A stretch of DNA of 64,000 nucleotides from Nemophila menziesii (lineage: Eukaryota > Streptophyta > Magnoliopsida > Boraginales > Hydrophyllaceae). The first letter of the stretch is position 1, and each line of letters opens with the position of its first letter. Of the stretch, positions 34,168-47,856 are shown one piece after another. Location of the stretch: contig JARWIR010000005.1 of the NCBI GenBank assembly GCA_029959085.1, positions 49,106,850 to 49,170,849 of the forward strand. The letters are read 5' to 3'. Under the pieces are notes generated by a model. The model did not search any database. It saw only the letters and a program-made list of their open reading frames with translations, and had not been told where the DNA came from. The translations under genes were made by a program, and so were the position numbers.

Positions 34168-34242
34168 AAACCTAGACTTGTTTTATATGTTCTTTAAATT
34201 TGGGATGTCTTTTTACATTTAACTGAAATTGATATTGATAGT
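34168..34242 (+). repeat. LTR H, continuation between E3 and E4
   Basis: Resumes the interrupted LTR (AAACCTAGACTTG...TTGATATTGATAG). In the other LTRs the matching place is just after the ATGAACTAATTTT region. Cut again by LTR E at 34243. Confidence 0.6.
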
Positions 34243-35749
34243 TAATTTCTCCCTATTTGTGATATAATAATCTAGGTTGGAGACATTATTTTAGATGTAT
34301 TCGAGTATTTAATTATATATTTTTATTCATATTTTGATAAATTCCTATTTCTTGTCATTATTTGATGAATTATTATTTTTAGAGCATATTTGGTTTAATT
34401 TATGTGATAATGTGAAACTTTAAAAATATATAGAAATTAATTAGATTCAAAATCAATTCTAAAGATATAAGGAAAGAAGAAATTGAAGGAATTAAGAGAT
34501 AAAAGGAAGTAGAGATAAAAAAGGAAAGGAAAAGTTGTCAAGTAAAACTGAAATTCTGCAGCCACATCCACTAAAGTGAAGATAACTTCAAATCGGGAGA
34601 GAATTTAGACTAGTAGCCAAAAGAGAACGTGTATATCTATTCATTGCGGTTGTTTCAATATAAAGTAGGCAAAAATCGGACCCATAATGAAGGAGTTACG
34701 ACCAGAACAAGATAGCAGCATTTATCCTACCTCCTATATTTTAGGAAACGAATTTGAATTGGAAAAGGAGTCCAATTACTTGTCTTCTACTCCAAGATTT
34801 TGACCTAAGGTCTTCTTAACACCTATAAATACACCATTTAATCATTGTAAACATGTCTTTGCCGCTCCACAATTAATCATTAAGTATTATTCATCATAGA
34901 AGTCATTCAAGAGAAGCATGTTGACAATATGTATCTTTATTTTAGTTTATTTCTTGTTAGCATGAACTAATTTTCACATATCTTGGGTTTTTCATATGAT
35001 AATATTTTATTTCTATTTTCTCCTATCTATATTTGTTTCGGAAAACTATTTTAAATTGATTATAGCTTCTTAACCATATATTTGTCTTATATGCTTTGAT
35101 TTATTTTCTATCTTAATCTTTGATCACGTTAGGATTGTCTTAATAGTAGTTAGATGGTCACCCGGAAGGGGAGTCTAATTATTGAAACATCACATAAGCA
35201 TCTAGTGTGTGGTAGTATTGCGGAAGAGCTCGCCTAACTAGATAGTCAATAGGGTTTGAGATTTAATCACCATCATTGCGCTGGGTCCCCTTACCCAAGT
35301 CCCCTAGTAATTGTAATGTCGCCACCTAAGTCAACCCGGAAGGGGTTTAGGAGGAATATAGAATCCTGGCTACTTATCTAAGAGCTTTAATCAACCTTAT
35401 TACCTAGTAGAAGAAATAGAAGGATTAGTGCATACTAGCAAAATCTGAGCTATACTCTCTCATCTTATTCTTACATCTTTTAATTTATTGTTTTTAGTTT
35501 AATTAATAATTCTCTCCTCAATCATTCATTATTATTTACTTTATTGTCTTTAAATTCATTGAACTATTTATTACTACGCTTTTCTATTAATCCAATCGTA
35601 TAACACACTAAGTCCTTGAGAACAAATCTTTACTTATCATTAAGACTTGCGTACGACCTCTGATACTTGTAGTGAGTACCGTGTTTAGGCTAGGGTGTTA
35701 GTTGCATCTTTTATTATTATATTTTTTTATCACATCCTAGTCGAAAGCA
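34243..35749 (+). repeat. LTR E (5' LTR of E4)
   Basis: The start is placed by alignment of the 9-28-9 inverted repeat: TAATTTCTC, 28 bases, GAGACATTA. The usual TG is TA here. It ends GAAAGCA before the PBS. TATAAATA at 34824-34831. 1507 bp. Confidence 0.75.
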
Positions 35750-35755
35750 AGTTTT

Positions 35756-35772
35756 TGGCGCCCTGCCGGGGA
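35756..35772 (+). other. PBS of E4 with one base missing
   Basis: TGGCGCCCTGCCGGGGA: as in E3 but lacking one base in the middle of the 18-base site. The deletion probably arose after insertion. Confidence 0.8.
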
Positions 35773-35892
35773 CTTGTGTCTCGTTAGCGTGTGGGTTTTT
35801 AATTTTTAGTGTAGTAGTTTTTAGTTATTTTTTCAGATTTATGCTTTATGTTTGTTTTTATTTTTGTTTTTGTCTTTCTCAGGTTTTAGTGT

Positions 35893-38740
35893 ATGCTCGA
35901 GAATCCTGAATGTGAGTTCACAGCTTACAACAGATGCTTGAGAGAAGAACGAGAGCAAAGGAAAGCCATGTCACAACAAGAGGAAGAGTTTATTCCACGA
36001 GGGGATATTCTTAATTTTAATCAGAATGACAATCAACGTCAAGAACCAATCCCTCGTGCACCACCACTCATTCCTCCAATACCACCACTTAGAGATAACA
36101 GAAACAATATATGTCATGAAAAAGATCTCCCAGGCTTGGGATCACCTTTTCGAGTTCAGCCTTTAGGTTATCGTCCTCCAGAGATCCAAAACATAAAGTT
36201 TAGGCCTGATCTAGGTATGCTCAGTCAATTCACAAGCTTTGGACTCTATAGTGGTGAGGGGATTCAAGATCCGGTAAGATCGATTCAGAAGTTCATGTAG
36301 ATTTGTGATGCCTACATTACTCCTGGCATTACATGCAAGAAATTGTATTGTCATATGTTTTCGTTCTTTCTGATCGGAAAAGCTGGTAATTGGCTAGATA
36401 GACAACCACTAGGTACACTTAATACTTGGCAGAACTTCAAGCCGCGTTCTTTAACCGTTTTTATCTGAAGAGTATGAGATTGAAAGATCAGATGGAGCTT
36501 GCCAAGTTTCGCCAAGATGATAAAGAAGAAGTAGGAGATGCATAGACAATGTTTCAACAAAAGTTAGCTAGATGTACACTTCACAGTTATACCCCATCTT
36601 TACAACTAGCGATGTTTTATCAAGGTAGTAATGCAAAAAGTATATTGAGGGTAGATAATATTGGAAGAGGAGGATTTGTGTCCATGGATCCTACAGAAGC
36701 CACTGAAGGTATGAAACGTATCAAAGAAACAAAAAGGAGTTGGAAACTTTCACGAGCTCCTATTACATACCAAAGGTACGCTTGGATTAGATACTAAGAC
36801 TTCTAATTTAGCTAAATTTATAACATTAGAAAATAAAGTAAAAGTGATAAAGCTTGAGATGCAACAAAAACGTCAAAATTCAGCTGCAACAAATGTAGTG
36901 CAAGAAGTACAAGCTTGTCCACAGGTGCGAGGTACTAGATCATACATGGGAAAAGTGTGAAAGGAAATCCAACATCTGTTTATTTCATATCCAACCAAGG
37001 AAATTACCAATTTGCTAACAGATTTCATCCAGGTATGCATTATTCAAATCCACTAGGGGCACAAATCAGGCTAACTATCAACCTCGTCCCCACAATAACT
37101 CTTACCAACCAAGAGGTCAAGGTCCTTATCAAAGAATTCATAATTTTAATAGACCTGCTCCTCTACAACAACCTGCCAATGATGCTTATACCGATACTTT
37201 AGCTCAGAAGGCTTTACCACAACATCCTCAAGAGGGAGTAGAGGGAGAAAAGAGTTTAAAGAATTTTATGGATCTAATGACAAGTAATATTCACTCACAA
37301 AATTAGAAGTTGAGAGAACAAGAGGCTTCAATTCAAATCTTTGGAACACAAGTAGAGCAAATGAACAAGGTTTTAACGAATATCATGGAAGCAAGAGAAT
37401 TGAAAGCCATTGAAGGGGGTGATGCCAATGTTGGGTTCGAAGCTTGTAAGGAAATTTGCCTTGAAATATAAGAGAAAGATGAAGTACCACATGCAGCAGA
37501 AATTGTCGTGGAAGTTCCCGAAATTGAAAAAGAACCAACCAAGTCTAGCCCCGAAGTCTCTGCCTTTTATGAAGATTCAGATTCATCCAAAAGATCCAAG
37601 TTTATAGACCTTCAGAGGGATATGCAAGAAGAGATTAGATCAGTTATAGAGCTTCAAGCTACCAGAGCTAAAGAAAAAAAGGAAGAAGCCTCAAAAGAGC
37701 AGAAAGAAGAAGTTGCACCTGCTGTGCAAGAAGAGAAAGAATAAGAGAGGGTGGGCTCGCCACCAGTTGTTCAAACAATGTCACCACCTATTCCTAAGAC
37801 AAATTTGAAGGTTGACATTGAACTCAAGATATTTGTTGAGGTGTATAATCCTGCAAATATCAACGCCCAGATGCTTGAGATTGCGAAGAAAGGGCTTACA
37901 CCGCAACAAGTATTCACGCAAGTTATTCTAGATAAAGAAGCGGGTATAGAATCTAGAAAAGAGTCTGTGGCTCTTACTGAGAAACTCTCAAGAAGAGTTG
38001 AAAAGAATTTACCACTCAAGCTCAAAGATCCAGGAAGCTTTAATCTTCTTATCCAAATTAGTCGTATGCTCAAGATGAAAGCCATGTGTGATGTGGGTTC
38101 AAGTGTGAATCTTATGCCAAAGTCCGTGTTCGATAGACTTGGGCTGAAGAAGACAGAAAAAACTCCCGCGAAGTTAGAATATGCGGATAGCTCAGTGTCA
38201 GAGACATGGGGAACAGTGGAGGACATTCATGTCCGAACAGGTAATATCACCATCCCTACTGACTTTGTCATTTTTGATTATGATGCAGATAAGCAGGTTC
38301 CAATCATACTTGGAATGCCTTTCTTGGCCATTAGACAAAGCATCATCAACTTCCAGCTCCAGGAAAACACAGTTACACTCCGTGTTAAAAATGTATCCGA
38401 GACATTCTATGTCTGGGGTAAGAAACCAAGGAATTTAGATCCCACAGCCCCTATCATCCATAGCCTTTCACATTATAGAGTCCCTGAAGAAATCCACGCA
38501 AAACCTGTGGATACTAGACCAATGAGTGAGTTTGGGGTCGGCCATGAAGTTGTATGGAAAGCCCGTAAACTCGAGAATAGGCCACGAAGTCATAAAGATT
38601 CGTGGATGGGACCATGCATTGTCACTAAAGTTGTTTTAGCCAAAGTGATAGAAATCAGGCCCAAGAGAGGCATTAAACGGAGGTTAGTAGATGTTAATAT
38701 CTTTTCTCGTTGCTGGGGAGGCTTTATAAGGGAATCTTGA
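35893..38740 (+). pseudogene. E4 gag-protease-GPY/F ORF, heavily broken
   Basis: ATG at 35893 (product MLENPECEF). TAG at 36298-36300 (CAG in relatives), a frameshift near 36430, GCATAG in place of GCATGG near 36541, further shifts near 36770 and 36950, and TAA near 37742. The Gag core is split between 36100 and 36760. The acidic linker is at 37508-37744. The last part, 37751-38740, is open: protease-like (CDVGSSVNLMPKSVF, PIILGMPFLA) followed directly by GPY/F-like (FGVGHEVVWKA, SWMGPCIV with C in place of F, CWGGFIRES). The domain order is that of E3, confirming the fused architecture in an older copy. Confidence 0.85.
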
Positions 38741-38751
38741 TAGAGGTAATG

Positions 38752-38804
38752 CGTCTAACTTTGAAAGACGTTAAACAAAAGTGTTGGACGGGAGACAACC
38801 CGCA
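38752..38804 (+). other. Paired hairpins after E4 gag
   Basis: CGTCT (38752-38756) with AGACG (38766-38770); then TTGGACGGG-AGACAA-CCCGCAA (38783-38804). Confidence 0.55.
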
Positions 38805-38954
38805 ATCGTTTATGTTTCTAAGCCTTTAATATATGTTTAGATTAGTTGTATTTTAGATGATATTGCATTATTGAGGAAGGTATTAGTGTTTTTTATGTTT
38901 ATTTACTAAGTAAATTAAGTTTGAGAGAAAAAGAACAAAATTCGGAGAAAATCT

Positions 38955-39225
38955 GACCCTCCCGCCGGCTTGCCGGCGAATTCACCAGTATGCCGGTGGG
39001 GATCAAACCGTTACAGCGGGTCCAAAATCAGGTCGAGCGCCAAGATGAAGAAAAGAAAAAAATCGGGCCGATCTGCCGGTGCGCCCGAGACCGTGATGAC
39101 TGTGTACAAATCAGGTACAATACCGAGGATCCACTGGACAAAATCGTGTTTGCGAATGACGATACGGTTTGGGACCGGCTAGCCGGTGATATGACCGGTA
39201 TGCCAGCGGCCACCGCTGGAAATTT
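38955..39225 (+). repeat. GC-rich block of E4
   Basis: CGCCGGCTTGCCGGCG, CCAGTATGCCGG, GACCGGTATGCC and related inverted units, at the same location as in the other elements. Degenerate. Confidence 0.5.
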
Positions 39226-39512
39226 TTTTAGGGTTTTAAAGAAGAGAAGGTTAGTACTAGTTACAAATTTTAAATCTCTTAAGCGTCTTTTCTTCCCCAA
39301 ATCTCTCCCAATTCCATTAAAGCTTCTACAAGTCTTCACCAAACATCAAAACACTACCCAATCACCATAAATTCTCATTCAAAACCTTTCCCATATCATT
39401 ATAAAGAAGATTTAACCACCCAACCTAGAATCCAAGAATCAAAACCCAAAATTTCCTAATCTTTTTCAACAATTTCTTATATCTATACCAATCAAACAAG
39501 AGTTCATCTTAC

Positions 39513-41312
39513 TGATGTCTCTCTATTTGTTCTAAATATTAGCCCTCTGGAGACATCATTTTAGGTGAATTATTGACTTGTTAGCTAGACTTTTAGGCTT
39601 ATTTGATCATATTACACTTTCTCCCCTAGGAATTTAGCTATTTGCATTTTCTGAGCTTTTGTGCGTAAATTTGACTATTTTTAGTGCAAAGTTAAATAGG
39701 TTCTTGAATTTCATGAAGGACCAATCCAAGGTGGAGAAGTGAGAATAGAGTCTTAGCTTAATTTGAGTGTATTAGGAAGTATTTGAGTCGAGTTTCTATT
39801 TTTAGATTGTGCTTTCCTATTCCTATTTCTTGAATTATTGATTTATTCTTTTTAAGCATAAGCGGTTTAATTATTTATTTATTGTGAAGTTTTAAAAGAT
39901 AAATGGTAAGTACTTAGAGACCAAGTAGAGTTATAAAAGAAAGGAAAAGAGATTTACATGGAAATAAGAAGATTTAGGAAGGATATATGCAAAGAAGGAA
40001 AAGATAAGCTGCCTTATGAATCTGAAATTCCAGCCACATTTCAAAGACGAGTCCATAACTAAAGATTGGCTAGGAATCTGGACGAGTGGTCTGCACCACT
40101 ATAAATATCTTTCCGAGTCAAGCAGTTTCATATATTGGAACTCCTCAAACGGATAAGTATTGAATTAGATATGGCCAAATCAAATCAGCAGCAGAATCTT
40201 ACCTTTCCTAGATTATAGGGTTACGAATTAAAGAGTTCTTGACTTGTCTTCCACTCCAAGTAAATTCGACCTAAGGGTTCCTAACACCTATAAATACACC
40301 CCTTAGCCTCCTCTTTTATATACACATCATATAATTATCAAAGAGGCTTAAGGATTCAAGTCAGAGCAAGCAGGAAGGAAGAAAGCTAAGAGCTGGAGCA
40401 GTCATCTTCTCCAATTCAAAGCCAAACCCAACCTCTTTATTAGGTTTATTTATTTTCTTTCTGTTAAACATTATGTATTTTAATTTCATTGTTTTAGTTT
40501 TATTTTCCGTTATGAGCTAAACTTCTTAAGTTCTTGAGAATCGTTATATGGGTTGAACCTTAATTTATTTAATTGATGCTTTCTGATTTGGGATTTTTAT
40601 AATTTAATTCAAATTGAGTAATTTAGTATTGTTTGTTATCGTAAGTTAATTTCACTATTTTTAATCTGATCAATTAGACATAGGTTTGAGTAATTAAGCT
40701 ATTCACTTTGGTGGGGAAGTGATCATCTTGACGGGGGGTTTAATTACTGACATAGATAATAAACATAAGATAGAAATTATTGATCCTGACGGACTAAGTT
40801 AATCTTATAGCCAATTGGGTAGAGAACCTGACATTCGAAGGTGGATTATGATCGCCCTGGCGGGGTTTGTAACACCTGAGAATAGCTCCTAAGTCCACCC
40901 TAACGGGGGTTAGGAGAATCTAGAATCCCGACTATTACTAGTTACTCATTTGTCCCTTAGAAGAAGCTTTGATTAAGTTTATTTTGGTGAAACCTAGCAT
41001 GACTCAAGTACTATTCTCTCATCTTTTCGTCTCTTCATATTTACTTTCTTGCATTACTTTTAATTTAGTTTAATATTTACGTTATTTGCACTTTAGTCCT
41101 TTAATCAAAAACAAAATAAAAATCTATTTCATTACTTTTAATTTTTCATTCAAGCAAATATTTCTATTTATTGCATAACACTTTAATCATACCTAATCCG
41201 TCCCTGAGATCGAAATCCCGTTTACCGGATATTACTTGGACAACCCGTACACTTGCGGTACGTGTCTTGCCTTTTTTAGGTGTGTTTATTTAGAACGCAC
41301 TAGGAGACACCA
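39513..41312 (+). repeat. LTR F (5' LTR of E5)
   Basis: 1800 bp, TGATGTCTC...GAGACACCA, the longest LTR of the set. Perfect inverted repeat arms (39513-39521 and 39550-39558). TATAAATA at 40289-40296. The 3' terminus GGAGACACCA nearly repeats the internal arm GGAGACATCA. Confidence 0.88.
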
Positions 41313-41318
41313 AGTTTT

Positions 41319-41336
41319 TGGCGCCGCTGCCGGGGA
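41319..41336 (+). other. PBS of E5, tRNA-Asp type
   Basis: TGGCGCCGCTGCCGGGGA, followed by CGGTAGCGTGTGACC, a leader shared with E6. Confidence 0.9.
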
Positions 41337-41465
41337 CGGTAGCGTGTGACCAAGGTGTTAGCCGTAAGTGTTTTAGTTGCTAGTTTTTAGTTTAGTTTTA
41401 ATTTTATTTTTTAGTTTTACGCTTTGGGTTGTTCTTTCTTTCTCAGATTTACAGGTTTTTGGTAT

Positions 41466-44400
41466 ATGCTTGGAGATATCATCATCCTTGATAATATCGA
41501 AGGCCTAGTTCGAGAAGCAAACAAAAGAAAGAGAGAAGCTTAAGCAAAGGAAAGGGAAGAAGCAATGGCAGAATTGAATGCTCAAGACTCCGTGATTCAG
41601 ATGGATGAAAACGGTCTTCCAATAGCTCCACCAGCTTTACCAGTTCCACCGGTAGGAGTCCAATTACCAGTTCCTCCCGGAAATCAACAACAATTCAATA
41701 ATAATGGTGGAGTACTTCAAGATAATGGACCGCAGATCTTCCAACCAAACAACCATGGACCGTTTTGTATACCACCACTAGGACTCCCTCCTCCCGCAAT
41801 TCAAGGAATTCGATTCAGACCAGACACGGGGATGATTAATCAGTTTACAACCGTTGGACAGTATAGTGGTGCATCTCGTGAAGATCCTATTCGCGCTATG
41901 TAGAAGTTTATGCAAATCTGTGATGCATATGTCACCCCTGGAGTAACCCAAGAACAAATGTACTTTCATATGTTTCCATTCTTCCTCACCGGAGGAGCTA
42001 GTGAGTGGTACGATCAACAACCACACAACGCGATTGTGACTTGGGATCAACTACAGACAGCCTTTTTCGACAGGTACTATCCTCAAAGTGTTCGACTTAG
42101 TGGGCAATTAGACATTGTTAGTTTTCGCCAAGAGCCAGGAGAAACTTTAGGTGTTGCATGGACTCGTTTCGAATGCTTATTACGCAAGTGCCCATTACAT
42201 GGGTACTCTCTTGAATTACAGCTTGGGATATTTTATCGAAGTTTAGGTGATGCTGCGAAAGACAAAATCGATACTATATGCCAAGGTGGTCTCATGATGG
42301 TCACAACTGATCAAGCTCTGATTATCATGGACCGAATTGTGAAGAATGAAATGAGTTGGCAATCCTCGAAATCATCGGTTAGAGCTTCTGAAAGAGGTAC
42401 TTTGAATTTAGATACAGAAACCGCATTAAACGCTAAGATTTCCGCACTTGAGAACAAGCTGAAACAATTATCTATGTCAAATAAAGCTATCGTAAACGTT
42501 GTTAATGAACCGGAATTATGTTCTAGTTGTGGAGGAGATGATCATGGCTGGGAAGAATGTGCCAACAACCCAGAATCTGTTTATTTCGTTAATCAGCGAG
42601 GTAACTATTCAGGTGGTCAAGGGTATGGAAATCAAAACAGAAATCATCTGGGCTTTCAGTATTCGAATCCACATGGGGCAGCCAATCCTGGAACTTATCA
42701 ACAAAGGCCTCAAGGGAACAATTACCAGTTTCGGACGCAAAACCAGTACCAAGGGAATTAACCTAGAGCCAATCAAGACGCTTATTCAGATTCATTAGCT
42801 CAAAAAGCGCTTCCCTCGCGACCTCAAGAAGGCACAACCACCTCGAGTGAGTTAGCACTCACGTTGACGCAATACATAGCCAACTCGGATAAGAGGTCAG
42901 AGAAGATCGAAAGCCAGCTATCTCGATTCATAGACGATACCCACACAAGAGAAAATAAGATGAATGAAACATTGAACTCACATTCCGCTTCATTAAAACT
43001 CTTAGAGACTCAAATATCAAAGATCGCCAATAGTTTGAATGTTCGAGGCCAAGGCCAACTCCCGAGTGAAACAGAAATTCCTAAACAAAGGGAGGATTGT
43101 AACGCGATCACAACCAGAAGCGGAAAGACTTTGCAACCACCACCCTTCCCGGTTATGAAAGAAAAAGAAGTTACTAGAAAAGAGAAACTGTTAGAAGAGG
43201 TGGAAGAGAAAAATGACGAACCTGAAGTGGTAGAAGTGGAGAAGATTCTGGAAGTTCCGATAAAGAAAGATGTTGCAGAAACACGTCCTCCTCCACCTTT
43301 TCCCTCCAGAGTTCAGAAGAAAGGAGATATGGTTGAATATCAAAGATTCTTGAATAGGGTGAGAGGTCTCAATATTAACATTCCATTGTTAGAAGCTATC
43401 AAAGACATACCAAAGTACGTGAAGTTTTTAAAGAGAGCCCTCACCAACAAAAGACCATATTGTGATAATGAAATGGTAGGATTACCTGAAGAGTGTAGTG
43501 CCATCTGCCAAAGTAGGTTGCCACCAAAGATACTTGATCCTGGAAGTTTTACGCTTCCAGTCTCGATTGGTAGTGAGTGGAAAGGGATTGCTTTATGTGA
43601 TTTAGGCGTGAGTATTAATCTCATGCCCAAATAAATTTTTGATATGCTGAAGATTGGTGATATGCGACCTACCTCTATGGTCCTACAAATGGCGGATAGA
43701 TCCCTCGTGCATCTTGAGGGACGAATCGAAGATGTCCTCGTCAAAGCAGGTATTTTAGTTTTTTCCGTTGATTTTGTTATTCTTGCATACGACGTGGATA
43801 GGAATGTCCCCATCATCTTGGGACGACCATTCCTATCCACGGGGCGTACTTTGATTGATGTAGAAAACGGCGAATTAACCATGAGAATCCAAGACGAGGA
43901 GGTCAAATTCAATGTATTTCGAGCCATGAAATTCCCAGATGTTCCCGGAGATTGTTTTCGAATGGATATAGCAGAACACGCCGCGCAAGAGGTATTTGAT
44001 TGTTTTAATTACGATGACATCTTGCAGGCTACGTTAACATTAGATTTACCGGAGATGATTGTAGAGCTTGCCGAAAAAGTGGCAGATCTTAACTCTGAGA
44101 ATCCAAAATATAGGTGTCTAGCCTACGAGCCATTGCGTGATGCAGGGGAGATTGATCCTCAAAAGAAACCATCTATTGAATCTCCCCCGAAGCTAGAAGA
44201 GAAACCACTTCCATCAAACTTGAGGTATGAATATTTAGGTGCTAACAATACTCTACCTGTTATTGTTTCAGCTACTTTAACGGGTCCTCAGAAAGACAAA
44301 CTGTTGCGTGTACTAAGAGCGAATAAAGAAGCGATAGGTTGGACTATTGCTGACATCAAAGGTATTAGTCCTTCCTATTGCCAACACAAGATCATTCTGG

Positions 44401-46164
44401 AGGACAGTAGTACACGGTCAGTTGAAGGACAGAGAAGATTGATGCCTGCGATGAAGGAAGTGGTCAAGAAAGAAGTAATCAAGCTACTAGATGCGGGGAT
44501 CATCTACCCCATAGCTAGTAGCGGTTGGGTGAGTCCAGTTCAATGCGTACTAGAGAAGGGTGGTATCACTACCATCATGAATGACAAGAATGAAGCCATA
44601 CCTTCAAGGACCGTTGTTGGTTGGAGAGTTTGTATGGACTATCGTGTTGAACAAGGCTACTAGAAAAGACAATTTTCCACTCCCTTTCATTGATCAGATG
44701 TTGGACAAGTTAGCCGGTAGAGAGAATTATTGTTTCTTAGATGGGTATTCCTGTTACAATCAAATTTGTGTAGATCCTGATGACCAACATAAAACCACAT
44801 TCACATGTCCTTTTGGTACTTTCGCATACTGAAGGATGCCTTTTGGACTATGTAATGCACCTGCTACTTTCCAACGTTGCATGATGCCAATCTTTGGTGA
44901 TATGATTGATCGATTTCTTGAGGTATTCATGGATGACTTTTCTATTTTTGGAGATAACTTTGATGATTATTTGCAGAATCTAGAAAAAGGTATTGATTAG
45001 ATGAAAGGAAACCGATTTGGTCTTGAATTGGGAGAAGTGTCACTTTATGGTTCGTGAAGGTATAGTGTTGGGACACAAATTATCAAGTGCTGGGTTAGAG
45101 GTTGATCGTGCAAAGATTGAAGTTATCAAAACTCTTCCCCCTCCTGTTTCTGTAAAAGGGGTAAGGAGTTTACTAGGCCATGCTGGGTTTTATCGCCGTT
45201 TTATCAAGGATTTCTCAAAAAAATTAAAACCTTTGTGCAACTTACTCGAGAAGGACACCAAATTCCTTTTTGATGAAGCTTGCATGAAGGCATTCCAAGA
45301 GCTCAAAGAGAAACTAGTCACTGCGCCGATTGTGCTACCACCTGATTGGAAAATTCCCTTTGAAGTTATGTGTGATGCTAGTGATTCTGCTATGGGTGCG
45401 GTGTTGGGTCAAAGAAAAGATAAAGTGTTTCACTCGATTTACTATGCAAGCAAGACCTTCACCAGTGCTCATATTAATTACACGGTAACTGAAAAGGAGC
45501 TTTTAGCGGTTGTTTACGCCTTTGACAAATTTCGTTCCTATCTCCTTGGGGCGGAAATTGTTGTATTCACCGATCATTCCGCTATTAAGTACTTGATGGA
45601 GAAGAAAGATGCGAAGCCACAATTGATTAGATGGGTCTTATTGCTACAAGAGTTTGATTTGGAGATTCGAGATAGAAAGGGGTGTGAAAATCAAGTTGAT
45701 GATCATCTGTCACGTCTTGAAGGTTCGGAGTCGAATAGTAGTCCTGAGCTAGTTAATGAAACATTCCCCGATGAAGGTTTATTTGCGATTTATGATGCTA
45801 CTCTGTGGTACGCTGACATTGCAAATCTTATTGTAAGTGGTAACTTTCCCGAAGGAGCCACTTCACAAGACAAGAAGAGACTGATGAGCCGTGCTAAACA
45901 ATTCTTTTGGGAGGATCCTTTCCTTTACAAAGTGTGTAGTGATCAGATTGTGAGAAGATGTATACCTGAGAAAGAAGTCTTAGGAGTAGTTGCGGGCTGT
46001 CACGATTCACCTTATGGAGGACACTTCAAGGGCGACCGCACAGCTGCTAAGGTACTACAATCCGGTTTTTATTGGCCTACATTACATAAGGATTGTAATG
46101 AGTATGTTAAGAAGTGTCATACATGCCAGTTTACTGGTAATATATCTAAGAGGGATGAGATGCC
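41466..46164 (+). pseudogene. E5 gag-pol polyprotein, truncated in integrase
   Basis: ATG at 41466. In-frame stops near 41541, 41901, 42759 and 43632. A two-base loss near 44650 shifts the frame, then TGA near 44830 and a shift near 44985. Order: Gag core (41760-42400), CCHC knuckle CSSCGGDDHGWEEC (about 42519-42560), a linker with GRPPPPFPS-like repeats, protease (CDLGVSINLMPK, ILGRPFLS), RT (43990-45000; PFGLCNAPATFQRCM, catalytic FMDDFSIFG in place of the usual YxDD), RNase H (45360-45720; [38 protein letters not shown]), and the integrase HHCC module (HDSPYGGHF...CHTCQ). The DDE core is missing because E6 begins at 46165. Expected replication role: reverse transcription and integration. 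Confidence 0.88.
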
Positions 46165-47730
46165 TGATGTCTCCTCTTTTGTTCTATATTTATATGCCTA
46201 TGAGACATCAAATTAGGTGATTATCTGGCTATTTCAATAGACTTTTAGTAATAATATGCAATATTCCAATTTCTCTCTTTCGATTTTAGTATTTTTGATT
46301 TATTAAGCTTTTGCGCGTAATATTGTGTATTTTAGTGAAAAGTTTGTAGGTTTGAATACTAGCTAGGAGAGGAACACGAGAATAAAGTCAAAGATCGTGA
46401 TATGGAGTCAAAGCATGAAGACAAGTCCCGAAAGAATTGATATTTTAAAGCTGCAAATCTGGAAAGTTGCCAAAGATTGCTGATTTCGAGCCACCTAAGA
46501 GTAGATTGAGCCGCTGACTTGTGAAGAGAAGACGTGCCCCATTGAGTTTCGGAACTTTATCAATTGGAATGAGGTCAATCGGACTTGAAATGAGTTGGTT
46601 ATAGCTGTTTTAATGGAGGTGGTGCAGCAGTTACAGGATTTTGGGCTAAGATAATGGACTTGGGCCTTTCTTATTTCATTTAATCATTAGCTAAGGTCCA
46701 AGTCCGATTTTCTTAAGTATAAATAGGGCATTTGACTTCTATTTTTCACACAATTCATTATTCGCAAAGTCAGACAAGAAGAAAAGAAGCAGAAGCAAGG
46801 AAAAACAGAAGTTTGGAGCTGGAGACTGTCTATATCTCCACTTTGCAGCCGAATCATCTTCCTAATTAGGTTTCTTATTTTCATTTCTGTAAAACAAATT
46901 ATGAATTCCTTTTTATTTATTTTCATAGTTTTTTCAATTATGAGCTAATTTCATTAAAGACTTGAGAACGCGTAATGGATTGAACCATAATTTATTTCAT
47001 TCTATGTCTTTGAATTCGGGATTAATTTAATTTAAAACGAATTGGGTAATTAATATTTTTCTTTAATTTACACTAATTGACTTTTATTGAAGTAATTAAT
47101 AAATATTAGGACTTAGTAATTAGGCTATTCCAATTAGTGGCGATTGGATCACCTTGACGGGGGGTCTACGTACAGCACTAGTTAAAGAATGTAGGATAGA
47201 AATTATTTGACCTTGACAGGCTTAATTAATCTTACGGCCAATTGGGTAATTAGGTTTTAACCATTCGAAGGTGGACTATATTCACCCTGACGGGGTTTGT
47301 AGCACCTGAGAAGAGCTCCATAGTCCACCCTGACGGGGGTAAGGAGATAATTGAATCCCGACCAATATTATATACCGATTTCGTCCCTTAAACAATACAT
47401 GGAATGATTTGATTTAGGTGAAATCCTAGCGTTACTCGAGTACTGCTTTCTTATATCTTGCGTCCAACTATTTTTACTTGCGTATAGCTTTATATTTGCA
47501 TTAATTTAGTCTTTTCATTATTTGTCTTAGTTATTAGAAAAACAACCAAACAATCTTAAAATCATTTATCTGCTTTCACGTGCAATTAACCACTATTTGA
47601 TAAGCATTAGAGTCAACCAATACGTCTCTGAGAATGAATCTGTTTATCACTATTATTACTTGGGACAACCGTACACTTGCGGTTGTGGTTCTCTTATTAC
47701 ATTTATTTTAGAACACACTAAGGACCACCA
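46165..47730 (+). repeat. LTR G (5' LTR of E6)
   Basis: 1566 bp, TGATGTCTC...GGACCACCA. Perfect 9-base inverted arms with a 28-base spacer. TATAAATA at 46718-46725. Related to LTR F but clearly diverged, so F and G are not a pair from one element. Confidence 0.87.
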
Positions 47731-47736
47731 AGTTTT

Positions 47737-47754
47737 TGGCGCCGCTGTCGGGGA
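47737..47754 (+). other. PBS of E6, tRNA-Asp type
   Basis: TGGCGCCGCTGTCGGGGA, one base (C to T) different from E3 and E5. Confidence 0.88.
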
Positions 47755-47856
47755 CGGTAGCGTGTGACCCCGGTGTTTATCCTTTAGTGTTAGTTGCATT
47801 TTTTTCCAGTTTTACGCTTTGTTTGTTCATCTTTTTCAGGTTTTTAGGTTTGGTGT

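Larger units (their letters stand above)
34243..39512 (+). mobile_element. E4: Athila-type non-autonomous element, left part
   Basis: LTR E, PBS, gag-protease-GPY/F, hairpins, GC-rich block and the beginning of the ORF2 leader. It is cut at 39512, about where E3 has 29700, by LTR F of E5. ORF2, 3' UTR and 3' LTR are absent here and expected beyond the window if the nesting model holds. It is more decayed than E3. Confidence 0.82.
39513..46164 (+). mobile_element. E5: Athila-type gag-pol element, left part
   Basis: LTR F, PBS and gag-pol through protease, RT, RNase H and the zinc-binding start of integrase. It is cut at 46164 by LTR G of E6, directly after KRDEMP. The presumed left target duplication is CTTAC (39508-39512). 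The rest (integrase core, ORF2, 3' LTR) is expected outside the window. It belongs to the same lineage as E1-E4 and illustrates the enzymes those copies lack. Confidence 0.85.

Noticed and set aside
39513..47730. LTR F and LTR G as the two LTRs of one element (E5)
   Set aside because: They differ too much along their length, G is followed by its own PBS, and the E5 reading frame stops in mid integrase with no PPT before G.
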